A stretch of 64,000 bases of DNA, taken from the NCBI GenBank assembly GCA_009829735.1, contig CM020619.1:11088375-11152374 (forward strand), read 5' to 3'. Positions 42,897-52,920 of the stretch are shown here, piece after piece. A model generated the notes under the pieces. The model was not told the origin of the DNA, ran no database searches, and saw only the letters and a list, made by a program, of their open reading frames with translations. The position numbers and the translations under genes were made by a program. Source of the stretch: Pyropia yezoensis (taxonomy: Eukaryota; Rhodophyta; Bangiophyceae; Bangiales; Bangiaceae). The stretch's first letter is position 1, and every line of letters begins with the position of its first letter.

Positions 42897-43337
42897 GCCC
42901 GGGGGGGGGGGGGGAGGGGAAATGAAGCAGGTTAGGGGGGACCCGAGGCACCGTGAGGCTTCACCCCCTCTTGGGAGGTCCCGCCGTTTGGGAAGTGCCG
43001 TTGGGCGAGGCGCGGGGGCGTGCCGCGGGCGGGGAAGCGGCCTCCCACTTCCATGGCCCTCCCCCGGACGGCTGCGCGTCACCGTACGTGTGGCGCCGCC
43101 GCCGCTGCCGCGCGTTTCCACCTCGTGTCCCTACCACGTCAACTGTCCTTCCCCCCCCCCCCGGCTCCCCCCCCCCCTTGTTGTCCTCTTCTGGGCGTCA
43201 CCAAACACCGACGCTGACGGCGGCGACCGGACGGGCGGTGACGGCCGGCGGGGCGCAGCGGGTACGCGCGGCGGTGGGGGGCGCCGCCACGGGTGGGGCG
43301 TCGCACCGCGTGGAACCCCTACAACGCCCCTGCGGGT

Positions 43338-43369
<32 letters not shown>

Positions 43370-43700
43370 GTCCCGTGCGTCGGCGGCGTACAGCACGGGA
43401 GAGAGAGCGCCCCACCCCCCCCCCCCGCGGCGGATAGGTAGCGTGCACCAGGTCGCGCGAGAGGATGATTGAAAAAAAAAAAAAGAGAGTCAGAGTCAGA
43501 GGAAAAGTGGCGCATACTACACCCATGGGGCCTCCCCCCCACCCCCTTCTTCCGCTCCCCCTCCGCCCGTCAGACCCTCCTGCTCGGCTCCCCCTCCCCC
43601 CGTCCGGCTTCCCTCCTCTGCTCCTCCTTCCCCGCTCCAGGCCCCCCTTCTCCGCTGCCCCCACCAGTACAGGCAGCCGACTTGCGCCCGGCGCGGGGCG
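42897..43700. other. Intergenic, no gene seen
   Basis: Starts with a G13 run directly after the exonuclease stop. It contains a CCG repeat near 43340-43370 and an A12 tract near 43470. Presumed 3' UTRs of convergent genes. Confidence 0.5.
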
Positions 43701-45278
43701 TCAGCCTTGCAGCTCACAGTCGGGCAGGACGGTGTAGCTGCGGCCACAGCTGTCAACAAGCACCCCCCCGACCGCCGCAGAGATGTCCTGCCCGTCGCAC
43801 GCATCCGCGTACGTGCACGTCCTCCGCCTAGGCGGGGGGGTCGCCACCGTCGGCGCCGCCGGGGGTGCGGGCGCCGTCACCGTCGGCGCGGGCGCGGCCA
43901 GCGCCCCCACCCCACCCCCCGGCGGCGTCACGGTCGGCGACGCCCCAAACACGCCGGGGGAGAGGAAGGGGATGAGCAGCGGCACCGGCGCCTGGCGGGG
44001 AAGGCCGTTGCCGGCGGTGCAGTCCGAGCCGACGCCCCACGAGTTGCCGCAGCTGTCCGTGACGCGGACGTCAAAGAAGCCGGCCAGGATGGTGCCGTCG
44101 CACGGGTCTTTGAACGCGCACGGGGGGGGGGGGCGCGACGGCATCGACGGCCGCGTCGGCGACGGCACTTGCGTTACCGCCGGCAGCGACGGTGGCGACA
44201 GCGGCGGCGTCTGCGTAACCGTCGTCCTCGGCGCCGTCCTCGGCGTCGGCGTCGGCGTCTGCGTTACCGTCGGCAGCGACGGCGGCGACAGCGGCGGCGT
44301 CTGCGTTACCGCCGGCAGCGACGGCGGCGACAGCGGCGGCGTCTGCGTTACCGCCGGCAGCGACGGCGGCGACAGCGGCGGCGTTTGCGTTACCGCCGGC
44401 AGCGACGGCGGCGACAGCGGCGGCGTCTGCGTTACCGCCGGCAGCGACGGCGGCGACAGCGGCGGCGTTTGCGTTACCGCCGGCAGCGACGGCGGCGACA
44501 GCGGCGGCGTCTGCGATACCGTCGGCAGCGACGGCGGCGACGGTGGCTGCGTCTGCGTTACCGTCGTCCTTGGCGCCGTCCTCGGCGTCGGCGTCGGCGT
44601 CTGCGCTACCGTCGGCAGCGACGGCGGCGACAGCGGCGGCGTCTGCGTTACCGCCGGCAGCGACGGCGGCGACAGCGGCGGCGTCTGCGTTACCGCCGGC
44701 AGCGACGGCGGCGACAGCGGCGGCGTTTGCGTTACCGCCGGCAGCGACGGCGGCGACAGCGGCGGCGTCTGCGATACCGTCGGCAGCGACGGCGGCGACG
44801 GTGGCTGCGTCTGCGTTACCGTCGTCCTTGGCGCCGTCCTCGGCGTCGGCGTCGGCGTCTGCGCTACCGTCGGCAGCGACGGCGGCGACAGCGGCGGCGT
44901 CTGCGTTACCGCCGGCAGCGACGGCGGCGACAGCGGCGGCGTTTGCGTTACCGCCGGCAGCGACGGCGGCGACAGCGGCGGCGTCTGCGTTACCGTCGTC
45001 CTCGGCGCCGTCCTCGGCGTCGGCGTCGGCGACGGCGACGGCGACGACGGCGACGGCGACGACGGCGACGACGCCGCGGTGGCGGGGCTGAGCGCACAGT
45101 CGACAAGGACCGCCCACGTGGCGCCGCAGCCGTCGGTCAGGAGCCCCCCTGCGGGCGCGCTCATCGGCTCCCCCGAGCACCTGTCGTCAAAGGTGCACGT
45201 GGGGCGCCCCGACTGGGCCGCCGCGGACACCACGACGGCCGCCGCCAGCGCGGCCGTCAGGGCCACCCGGATGGCCAT
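43701..45278 (-). CDS. Secreted Pro/Ser/Thr-repeat protein with three four-cysteine modules
   Basis: 525 residues. A clear signal peptide (MAIRVALTAALAAAVVVSAA, cleavage near AAQS|G) points to the secretory pathway. A first Cys module follows (CTFDDRC ... LLTDGC ... LVDC). Next comes a long mucin-like region built on a 14-residue unit, AVTQTPPLSPPSLP, about 19 copies, interspersed with TPTPTPRTAPRTTVTQT. Two more Cys modules stand near the C-terminus (CAFKDPC ... VTDSC ... GSDC and CTYADAC ... LVDSC ... LPDC). All three have the spacing C-x5-C-x16-C-x9-C. The repeat region suggests a heavily O-glycosylated or hydroxyproline-rich cell-wall protein. A carbohydrate-binding role for the modules is a guess. 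The stop is TGA. Confidence 0.8.
   Translation of the reverse strand: MAIRVALTAALAAAVVVSAAAQSGRPTCTFDDRCSGEPMSAPAGGLLTDGCGATWAVLVDCALSPATAASSPSSPSPSSPSPSPTPTPRTAPRTTVTQTPPLSPPSLPAVTQTPPLSPPSLPAVTQTPPLSPPSLPTVAQTPTPTPRTAPRTTVTQTQPPSPPSLPTVSQTPPLSPPSLPAVTQTPPLSPPSLPAVTQTPPLSPPSLPAVTQTPPLSPPSLPTVAQTPTPTPRTAPRTTVTQTQPPSPPSLPTVSQTPPLSPPSLPAVTQTPPLSPPSLPAVTQTPPLSPPSLPAVTQTPPLSPPSLPAVTQTPPLSPPSLPAVTQTPPLSPPSLPTVTQTPTPTPRTAPRTTVTQTPPLSPPSLPAVTQVPSPTRPSMPSRPPPPCAFKDPCDGTILAGFFDVRVTDSCGNSWGVGSDCTAGNGLPRQAPVPLLIPFLSPGVFGASPTVTPPGGGVGALAAPAPTVTAPAPPAAPTVATPPPRRRTCTYADACDGQDISAAVGGVLVDSCGRSYTVLPDCELQG
44160..45030. repeat. 42 bp coding minisatellite
   Basis: The unit GTTACCGCCGGCAGCGACGG plus 22 more bases repeats head to tail, with a longer variant (about 90 bp, carrying GTCCTTGGCGCCGTCCTCGG) inserted at regular intervals. 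This gives a higher-order pattern that is almost duplicated at 44515-44605 and 44780-44870. It encodes the 14-residue repeats of the secreted protein. Confidence 0.85.
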
Positions 45279-46286
45279 GATTGGGGGGGAGGGAGCGGAA
45301 GGGGGGTCGGCGGGTGCAAGGGAAGGGGGGAAGGGGGCGGTGTGGGGGGGCGGGGGGGGTTTGGAGCGCCCTAAATTCGTACAGGCAGGGGGGGCGGACG
45401 GGAAGCTCCGGGTAGGGTGGCGACGGGGGGGGGGGGGCGGGGGGCAGACGGAGGGATGGCGGGCGGATGGAAGGGGTGGGTCGGCTGGCTGCCTGGCGAC
45501 CGCCGCTGCCCAGCTCTTGTAGTGCCCCCGCGTCCCGCCTGGCCGCCTCCCCATCCGGATGGATAGCCACAACCCTGCCGTCGGGGACCAGCTTCACCCC
45601 CCCCTTCCTCCTCGACACCCCCCCCCCCCCCCCCCCCCTTGCCCCGCCTGCCCAGCCACCGACGCGCCCACCCCCCCCCCCCCCCCACCCTCTCCCCATG
45701 CCCGCCGCCGCCGCCGTCGGCGCCGCCGGCAGGGACGGGGCAGGCCGCCCGTCTGGCGTCCCCGCCCGGTACGGGGCGGCCGCACCCACTGGCGGTCAGG
45801 CGGCGGCGGCGGCTGTGGCCTAAAGACTGGCGGGCGGGCGCCCGTCTGCGACGCGCGCCCCCTGGTCAGCGCGTCGCTGCCCGCTGTCCGCTCGGAAAAA
45901 GCGGGGGGGGGGGGGGGGGGGGGGGGGAGGGGGGGGGGAGGGGCTGCGAGGGGGGGGGGTGGGAGGGCGCGGGCCACCCCCCTCTGGCATTGGTGGGCGG
46001 TGCCCCCTCTGGCATTGGTGGGCGGCGCCCCCTCTAGCATTGGTGGGCGGTGCCCCCTCTGGCATTGGTGGGTGGTGGCATTGGTGGGCGGTGCCCCCTC
46101 GGCGGCGATCGTCGTACGACGCGTCGGCGCGCACCACTTGCGGGAGGGGGCGGCGGGTTGGCGGGGACGGTAGGGGGGGGGGGGTTGGGGAAGCGTCGCC
46201 TCCTCTCCACCAGCGCCTCGCCCTCAGCGAGTCCCGCGGCGCCTCTAGATCCAGAGCACGGCAAAAACGGCACAACCAACGAGGCA
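45279..46286. other. Intergenic with extreme poly-G/poly-C tracts and a minisatellite
   Basis: Contains C runs of 18 and 16 near 45620 and 45675, and an almost pure G tract of about 45 bases at 45902-45958. A minisatellite of 25 bp units lies at about 45977-46100 (GCCCCCTCTGGCATTGGTGG plus GCGGT, about five copies). No coding frame supported. Confidence 0.6.
45977..46100. repeat. 25 bp minisatellite, about five copies
   Basis: GCATTGGTGGGCGGTGCCCC recurs at 25 bp spacing, and the last unit is shortened to 16 bp. Confidence 0.75.
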
Positions 46287-48608
46287 GGAATTGCAAAAAA
46301 CGCGTCTCACTGATATTCTTGTGAAATTGGGCAGAGAAAACCCAGGGCGGGGGGGGGGGGCGGCGCGTGCGCCGGCGGCCCCGCGCCAGCTGGCCAGCCG
46401 CGGCCGGCTGCCCTACGCTGATCTCGCGTGCGGTCACGCGTGCACATCGGAATCACTGCTTGAACTGATTCAGATGTGTCTTTCGGGTTATCCTCGCCCG
46501 TGATTCTGTCACATCACTCAAGATACTGTGTCGTGCGAATGGGCTGTCTGTGACCGCGCCACGCGTCACTGAGCAGCAGTGTAGGCCATGGAGACCGGTC
46601 CGAACGTCGCGTCCTTCACGACTGGAACGTCTCCGCGCTATGGCGGCCCCCGTGAACCCTCTTGGCTGCCCCTCCCCTCACTACTACGGTGTATACTGCC
46701 GCTTCTGTGATTGCCGCCCTTGCCCGTTCGCCGGCTCGCCGCCCCGTTCCCATCTGCTGCCGCGCGTTGTCACCGCTGTGTGCCAGCCGCCGTTCCCTAA
46801 ACGCCACGGCTGGCAAGCATCCCCGAGACGCCGCCGCCGCGGACCTTCGCGATTGTCCCACCCTCAGCTCATTCAGTGTCGGCTACCACCGCGACTGCCC
46901 CGCCGTCACCCCCCCGCCCCAGTCACCGGCTGGTCCCAGCGCCCTCTCCGTCGCTAGCACCTGAACACACACCCCGTCTCTGCCAGTATTAGCGCTTTGA
47001 TGGAAACAACCCCGTGGACCTGGTCCCGCAGTCGTCCGGAGGGCCGTCATCCTGCCTTGGAGCTTGCGCTGCGCAGTACCCCACCGCTGTCAATTGCACG
47101 GCCATGAGGCACGTCGTCACCGAGAAATTCAACTTATGCACAGCCAAATGGTGTCTACGGCCTCGTTTGAGAGACCAAAGGTGCGGCCATCCCCGTCACC
47201 AGGAGCAGAACAGGATGTTCAAGTGCGCACGATTGCTAGATCGGGAACAAACCCAGAACGAGCAATACGCAGTTTCTGCATTCGGCGATGTGGTCATCGA
47301 CTGTAACAACAGCAGCTCAAGAGGTCCTCACGAAGGCTTCACTTTACTTCTCTGCTCATGGTCCTGACGCCATGAGGCTTCTCAGCGACCTGGTGTTGGC
47401 CTGTTGAGACACTGTGCTACGAGTGTTCTCTACATTGATTCCTCGGTGTGTGCGTAGTGGTGGCTTGTCGCAGTACTACGGAATGAACCCCAGGACCAAA
47501 CCAAGCAAAATCGAGTGTCACCGACGACCGACGTACCAATACAGGTCGACCCAGAAAGGGTCGCTGAAAACACTTGTGAGGTCAGAAGTGTGCGGTGATC
47601 AGCAGAAGTGTCTCTATGAACGGCCGCCAGGCAGCAGCGGCGGTGGCTGTGGCGAAGGGCGACGGGCAGGCGGCAGCGGGAACGGGGTTGGCGACGGAAC
47701 AGGTAGCAGGGAGGCCTGCCGGCGGCGGTGGGGCCGGTGGTCAGCCGGCAGCGGCGAGGGCGGCGACCGGCCGGCGGCGGCGTGGGCGGTGGCCGGCCGG
47801 CAGCCGCGGGGGCGACCGCCAGCCCACGGTGGCAGCAGACCAAGCCAGCTGGCGGTCGCGGCGACCAAAGACAGCCAGCCGTGGCACCGGTGGCGTTGGC
47901 GGGGCAGAATCCAGCCGGTGATGGCGAGGGTGGCCGCCAACCGGCCGTGGCGGGGGGGGCGTCGGCCGTCCGGCGGTAGCGGTGGAAGCCACCAGCCGGC
48001 GGCGGCGGCGGAAGCGGAAGCGGCTGGGTGGCAGCAGATAGAGGGCGGCGGGGAAGGCACTACGGAGCCGGCGGCCGCGGTCGCCGCCGCGGGGGAGCGA
48101 TGGGCAGCTGGCGGCGGCGACGGCAGCCGCGGCCGGGGGGCAGCGGCCAGCCGAAGGCGGCGGGTGCGGCGGCCAGCGGGTGGCGGCGGCGGCGGAAGCG
48201 CCGGGGGGGCAGCGGCTAGTCGGAGGTGGTGATGGTGGCGGTCAGCTGACGGTAGCGGTGGCGGTGGCGGGGGGGCGATGGCCAGGCGGCGGTCGCGATG
48301 GCGGCCGCGGTGGGTGGCCGGTTGGGCGTGACGTCGACCACGTTGCATTCTGAGTGACACGTTGCGCCTCACGAGACCGGTCTAGACTTTTGTGTCCGGG
48401 CTCAGACATGGACGGTAATGTCGGATCAGTCGTGTCCGAGCGTTCTGTCTGTGCCGGACCTCTCGTGCTCTTGATCTCGAGGGGGACTCGGCTGAACGCC
48501 GGTAGCGGCGGTTCTATTGCGCTCCATGCTCGCGATTCTATTGGCTGATAGATTTCCTCTGGCTGATGTTCACCAAGATCTTAGTGAGACGCGTTTTTCC
48601 CGATTCCT
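46287..48608. mobile_element. Possible element bounded by ~45 bp diverged inverted repeats
   Basis: AAAAACGCGTCTCACTGATA (near 46295) recurs inverted near 48598 as AAAAACGCGTCTCACTAAGA. Weaker similarity continues on both sides (GGAAT before, TTG.TGAA after). Both read inward, as terminal repeats would. The 2.3 kb interior has no transposase: 46400-47580 is mixed-composition DNA, and 47620-48310 is a degenerate GGC/GGCAGC-rich tract. Two opposed copies of a small repeat would look the same. Confidence 0.35.
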
Positions 48609-49525
48609 TCCCGCAACCAACACACCCCGCCCTTTCCCCCCACCGCGTGCGCCCGTCCATGGCCGGGCCTGTCGACGTTTTTTTTTTGTTTTTTTTTTTG
48701 ATGCCAGACGCCCAACGACGGCGGCGCGCGCAGGTGAATCCGCCGGCGCCCACCCCCACCGCCGGTCCACACACATTAAAAAGGCGCGGAGCGCAACACA
48801 CAGCCTCGGTCATCGGCGTGCACTTGTCGAGGCGGAACAATGACCTCTTACATACCTAACCAACCCATCTTTTCCTCGCAAAAAACTCCGTTCGGAGACC
48901 TGACCGGTACATATCTAGGAATCTATAGAGTACAACCTCCACAGTACGGGATGGATATGCCCCGAATATGAAAACATGCTTGAGTACTGCTCACTGCTGA
49001 ACGGCATCTTCGCAATTCAGAATGAACGACTTTCAAGGCAAGAACGTGTGATCTCCTCGGGTCTTCGAACAGGCCAGCTCTCTATGCCGTCGGACGGTGC
49101 GCCCCCAATCAACACTCTGCTTTGATTTCGGGGCCTCCGGTTAGGGCCAATAGTAATCAAACATGTCTGCTCGCAAAACTCGGTTGGAAAAGCCCCTAAA
49201 ATATTGTTAATACTTTCGGGTTTTCCGCTCAGGAGCTGTTTATCAAAGGTTGCGCCCCCCCCCGAAATCAAACCTTCTCTAGATCGTCCGATGACATAAA
49301 GAGGCGGCCTTCCAACACGCAGGTCCAACCGAGGCAAACACACGTGGCTGCACCAGCTAACGATTGAGTGGTCTACGCGCTCCCACGTACCCCACGTGCA
49401 CTGTAAAGTCCAGGATCAACAGAACCCCACGTCTCCTCCGACTACCGCCCCCAAGCAACTGACGCCCACCACTCACGGCAGCCCGCTGAACATCACCGCC
49501 AGCTCCCCGCGTCTGCCGCCTAACC
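48609..49525. other. Intergenic, AT-richer, includes a foldback repeat
   Basis: No coding frame. A TTAAAAAGG TATA-like word lies near 48775. 49078-49304 can fold on itself (separate entry). Confidence 0.45.
49078..49304. repeat. Candidate foldback MITE
   Basis: CTCTCTATGCCGTCGGACG at the left pairs with CTCTTTATGTCATCGGACG read inverted from the right. Inside, TTTGATTTCGGGG at 49128 pairs with CCCCGAAATCAAA at 49261. Total length is 227 bp. No target duplication could be identified. Confidence 0.4.
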
Positions 49526-49945
49526 ATGGGCCGCAAGAAGCGGCCTGCCGTTCGTATGGACCCTGGCAAACCCCGTCGTCGCCGCGCGCCGGCTACCATA
49601 CGCGCCCGACTGGCTGCGGCGGATGCCAAGGCCAAGCCCGTCCGCAGGTATCGCTCAGTAACAGTGGCACTGCGCGACATCCGCAAGTTCCAGAGGACTA
49701 CGGAGCGCCTCATCCGCAAGGCGCCGTTCGAACGCCTCGTCCGAGAAGTTCCTCAAGGCTAATAACGTGACGCGCGCTTCCAGGCGGGCGCTTTCGATGG
49801 GCTGCAGGAGGCCTGTGAAGCTTACCTCGTGGGGCTCTTTGAGGACTGTGTCTTGTGCGCCGTCCACGCCAAGCGTGTCACCGTGATGGTCAAGGACATG
49901 CACCTGGCGTGCCGTGTCCGCACCCCCCCGTATCTACGGATGTGA
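49526..49945 (+). pseudogene. Divergent histone H3 with two consecutive in-frame stops
   Basis: A single frame aligns with histone H3 over its length and without gaps through the tail up to HRYRPGT (here RRYRSVT). Clear blocks are [19 protein letters not shown] (H3: VALREIRRYQKSTELLIRK), [24 protein letters not shown] and [15 protein letters not shown]. Where H3 has QDFKTDLRFQ this copy has QG, TAA TAA (49760-49765), then RDARFQ, so the reading frame is kept but the protein would stop before the second helix. In the tail, K4, K14 and K36 are retained, while K9, K18 and K27 align with Arg. The C-terminus (VRTPPYLRM) differs from RIRGERA. Loop 1 has ordinary H3 length, unlike most CENP-A. It lies tail-to-tail 58 bases from the Helitron's protease frame and could be a captured or relict copy. 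Confidence 0.75.
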
Positions 49946-50003
49946 TGAGAGTCGGATCGTTTGAGGGGAGTGCTCGCCAGTCACCGCGGAGCCCTTCTGA
50001 CCT

Positions 50004-50687
50004 TCATTGTTTGACAGGGAGGAGGAACATCATCTGGTTGGCACGGCTCCGTAGGGCTGCGTCGGTCTTATGCAAACGCTGCGTAGCAAATGTGTATGTA
50101 AACAGCGCCACTCTCTCAATACGCCCGCGCAGCAAGTCAAAAGTAAGACGCGAGCGCAACCGAGGCATAATGCTGACGTCAAATGACAAAGGAACGTCGT
50201 CACACAGCAACTGTGCAGTGTGCACGACAAATATTCGGCAGTCGTCATTGTTGGCGTGCCCCTGCTGGGGAGATGTGCCATCCATGTACACTTCTGACAA
50301 CCTGCGCCGCAACGTTCGCCCACCACGTCGTGCCTCTCCCTCCAGCCACAGCGCCAGTCTCATGCCAACTCGCTCGGAGTGAGAGCCCTTCGAGTCATAC
50401 TGCACGATCCCGCCGTCCTCTGGGTAGACCGCAGCCAGCGTCCAATGCGCCACTCCGTCGAGGACAGGAACGAAAATAGCACGTTGGGCAAAGATGTCGG
50501 ACCCGCGCTGATGTAGAACTGCTGCGTTGTGATCGAGATCAAACCCGTCCCCATTCACCGTCATAACGAAGTACGGCCCAAGAAGCGTACAGCTCGCTGA
50601 CACCACCATAGTTGCCCGACGGAGATCGTGGCGCTGCTGCAGCAGCAGGAAGAGCGCGTGAATGCCTTCACTAGTCAGCCACCCACC
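50004..50687 (-). CDS. Ulp1/C48-type cysteine protease domain at the Helitron 3' side
   Basis: The frame opens with GGWLTSEGIHALFLLLQQ (Ulp1 family: WL.D..I..YL..L) and carries the catalytic set in order and spacing: His in VAHWTLAAVY, Asp in VQYDSKG, the oxyanion Gln in SPQQGHANND and Cys in NNDDCRIF. The usual DCGV is DCRI here. Such domains cleave SUMO or related conjugates, or act as element-encoded processing proteases. It follows the Pif1 C-terminal segment on the same strand, in a different frame, after a stop at 50691-50693. A short intron or frame lesion must separate the two. The stop is TGA. Confidence 0.75.
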   Translation of the reverse strand, partial: GGWLTSEGIHALFLLLQQRHDLRRATMVVSASCTLLGPYFVMTVNGDGFDLDHNAAVLHQRGSDIFAQRAIFVPVLDGVAHWTLAAVYPEDGGIVQYDSKGSHSERVGMRLALWLEGEARRGGRTLRRRLSEVYMDGTSPQQGHANNDDCRIFVVHTAQLLCDDVPLSFDVSIMPRLRSRLTFDLLRGRIERVALFTYTFATQRLHKTDAALRSRANQMMFLLPVKQ

Positions 50688-50690
50688 TGG

Positions 50691-52418
50691 TCAAAATGCG
50701 ACCAGGCCATACCGTCGGGCACCGCCAACGACAGGTAGACGCGCGACGGTCTCGTTCATGCTACTCTCAGAGGCGTCGGATCCCATGACCTGCGCGAGGT
50801 GCAGATGCTCCCTGGCAGATAGAGCGCACACGACATGGGCACCGAAGTCGTTCGCGGGCTTCTGCACAGGTGCTGCCACTGCGGCCCGCCCTTGCGCTCC
50901 ACTGTCGGTTGGACGGACAGCTTCCAACACAAGATTGCAGGGACGTACGGCGGCGGGAGAAAGGACCACAGGACGGGAGTCCGGCGTAGCTGCCACCCTA
51001 CGACAAGATGTCTGCGACAGGCGCGGCCCCCACACACGTACGGGCTCTCGAGAGGCAGCACAGAGCCGCTCATCCTCAACAATGAGGGCCTTCTCCGGAC
51101 CGTACCTCTTGACAGCCTCCCGGGTGTGTTTTTGAAGCAGAACCAGCTGCTTCAGCATCTTGAGACGCGACAGGACGAACTAAGCCGTGCACGATGGGCA
51201 ACGGTTACATGGCCACGCGGGAATGCACAGCATGCTCACCGTCCGCCCTTGCAGCTTGTAGGGTGTCATAGCCAATCCTGGCGTGATGGGAATCTGTTCC
51301 AATTGCGCCATCACACCCTGCCCGCCCGCCTCTTTTGGAAGCTGAATGCGGCTACGAAACTTGCTCATCACAACTGGGAATGATCCCGAAGCACAGTCGT
51401 CAGGAACGCTCGGTAGCGCCGGCCTCGTAGTTTCGACACCGTCCACCTTCACCCCTACAATCTCAGCCGACATAGATGGCACGAGGATGACACCACCACC
51501 GTCTACAGTCACAGACCGAAAGGTAGCACCACGCGGGAACTGCACCGCCTCCACGACGGCGCGGGTCCCGTTTGCGACGCCCAGCTCGGTCGCTAGGTTT
51601 TTGGTGACATGCACAGGCAGACCACAGTAAACATCCAGTAGCATCTCAAGCTCCCCTGTGGCTTGGCTGGGCATCTCCAGCAGAGCCTGTTGTTGAGCCA
51701 CCGTTAACTTACGCCCAGCAGCACGGACCACCGCAAACAACTGAGCGACGCGTCGCGGCATACCGCGACCCGCCCCACCTAACAGCAGCTGAGTGATTCG
51801 AGTGCGGACCTTGTTGGTGAAGACCACCACGGCAGGCTGCTCTGCCGGTAGCTCCTTCGCTTGCCGTTCAGACATGACCCGAGTGTTCAGCTTGGAGATG
51901 CAATCGTCCGTCCACACGCCCCTGCGAACCGCACCAACCATCGCTTGGTACTCCTTGTCGCCGCTCTGACGCACGTTCTCGGTCAACCCGATGACCGTCG
52001 AGAAAAGGCGCCAGAGGTGGAATCCCCGCCGCTGCACGTGCATCCGAGGAGAGAGTTGGACGTCACCTGCTGCACCATCTTCTTCGTGACCATCACCCGG
52101 TGGATGGGCTACTACTGCAGTCGGGGGCGCATCCACTTCGGCTCCACCGTTAACGAGCTTGGCCTGCCCAGCACCGCTCCCAAAACCATCCACGGGGCCG
52201 CCTCCGTGTGGGGTGGTAGCACGAACGACCGTTACGGCACGACCAGCTTCGGGTGCACTCACTGCCTCGCCCTCACGCGCGCGACCTCGGTATGCATCAA
52301 TGCGCGCTGTCACAGCTGCACGACGCTTCAGTACGGCGGTGTAGGGTCCACGGCGGGCACGCACGCGCACTCGCGGGCGCACGCCGCACGCACCCCACAC
52401 CCACACCACACCACACAC
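50691..52418 (-). CDS. Helitron Pif1 helicase, C-terminal half and linker
   Basis: From about 52030 downward the frame reads RGFHLWRLFSTVIGLTENVR (Pif1 motif III-IV region: LW..F..V..L.EN.RQ). VVVFTNKVRTRITQ, LPVHVTKNLATELGVANGTR and ITPGLAMTPYKLQGRTV (motif V: A.TI.K.QG.T) follow. Motif VI is split: ...PSCTA, TAG at 51180-51182, then FVLSRLKMLKQLVLLQ, matching the usual (Y)VALSR...L..L.LL. Homology on both sides of the TAG is in the same frame. Beyond it a ~155-residue linker (RVWGPRLSQTSC and on) leads toward the protease. The 120 codons before RGFHLW are low-complexity and probably belong to the interruption rather than to the helicase. Confidence 0.75.
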
Positions 52419-52610
52419 ACTCTCGACGGCGGTGACGCACTCGGGGGAGGTGGTGTGGAAGCCGGGGAAGAAGAAGGGTGTCGGGGGGTGGGTGGTTGAA
52501 GTGGGGGTGAGCTTGACGTCGGTGAAAAGGAGTTCTCAGGTACAGTGGTTCTTTGCTTCCGTTCTTCGGTCTACCCTCCCCAGGTCTCCCCCTCTCGCCC
52601 TCGGTCACTC

Positions 52611-52618
52611 CGTATAAA
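52611..52618 (+). promoter_or_regulatory. TATAAATA box inside the helicase interruption
   Basis: A consensus TATA box in CACTCCGTATAAATACCCC, on the strand opposite to the Helitron genes. No supported gene lies downstream. Confidence 0.35.
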
Positions 52619-52920
52619 TACCCCTGGGGGGTCCTCAGAAGGCCCTCCGTGTGGTCCTCTCGCGGTTGGGCACAAGTTTCCCTAGAATCGCCGGTGTGCG
52701 GCGATCCCTCTCTTACAGAGCTCGTCTGAGGGGGTCCACGCCCCCCCTCGGGGTCGGTGTGCCCGTGGACGCCCGTAGACATGATGGTTAGAGGATAGAA
52801 GCTTCGGATGTCATGGATGGCAGGCTCTCGTTGGTCGGGATGGCAGATGGCAGCCAGCCGCCTTGACACTCTGAGGCCGGGTGCGCTGTCCGCGCTCGGC
52901 CGCCTCGGCGATGTCTCGCT

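Noticed and set aside
44160-45030. Regular 42 bp repeats as a CRISPR array
   Set aside because: Units are contiguous without unique spacers, and they encode an in-frame 14-residue peptide in a secreted eukaryotic protein.
47414-48372. Long open frames on both strands over the GGC-rich tract
   Set aside because: Degenerate GGC/GGCAGC repeat DNA keeps all frames open, and neither translation resembles a protein family.
49526-49945. CENP-A-type centromeric H3
   Set aside because: Loop 1 has ordinary H3 length and the second helix reads like canonical H3, so a diverged H3 copy is the simpler reading.
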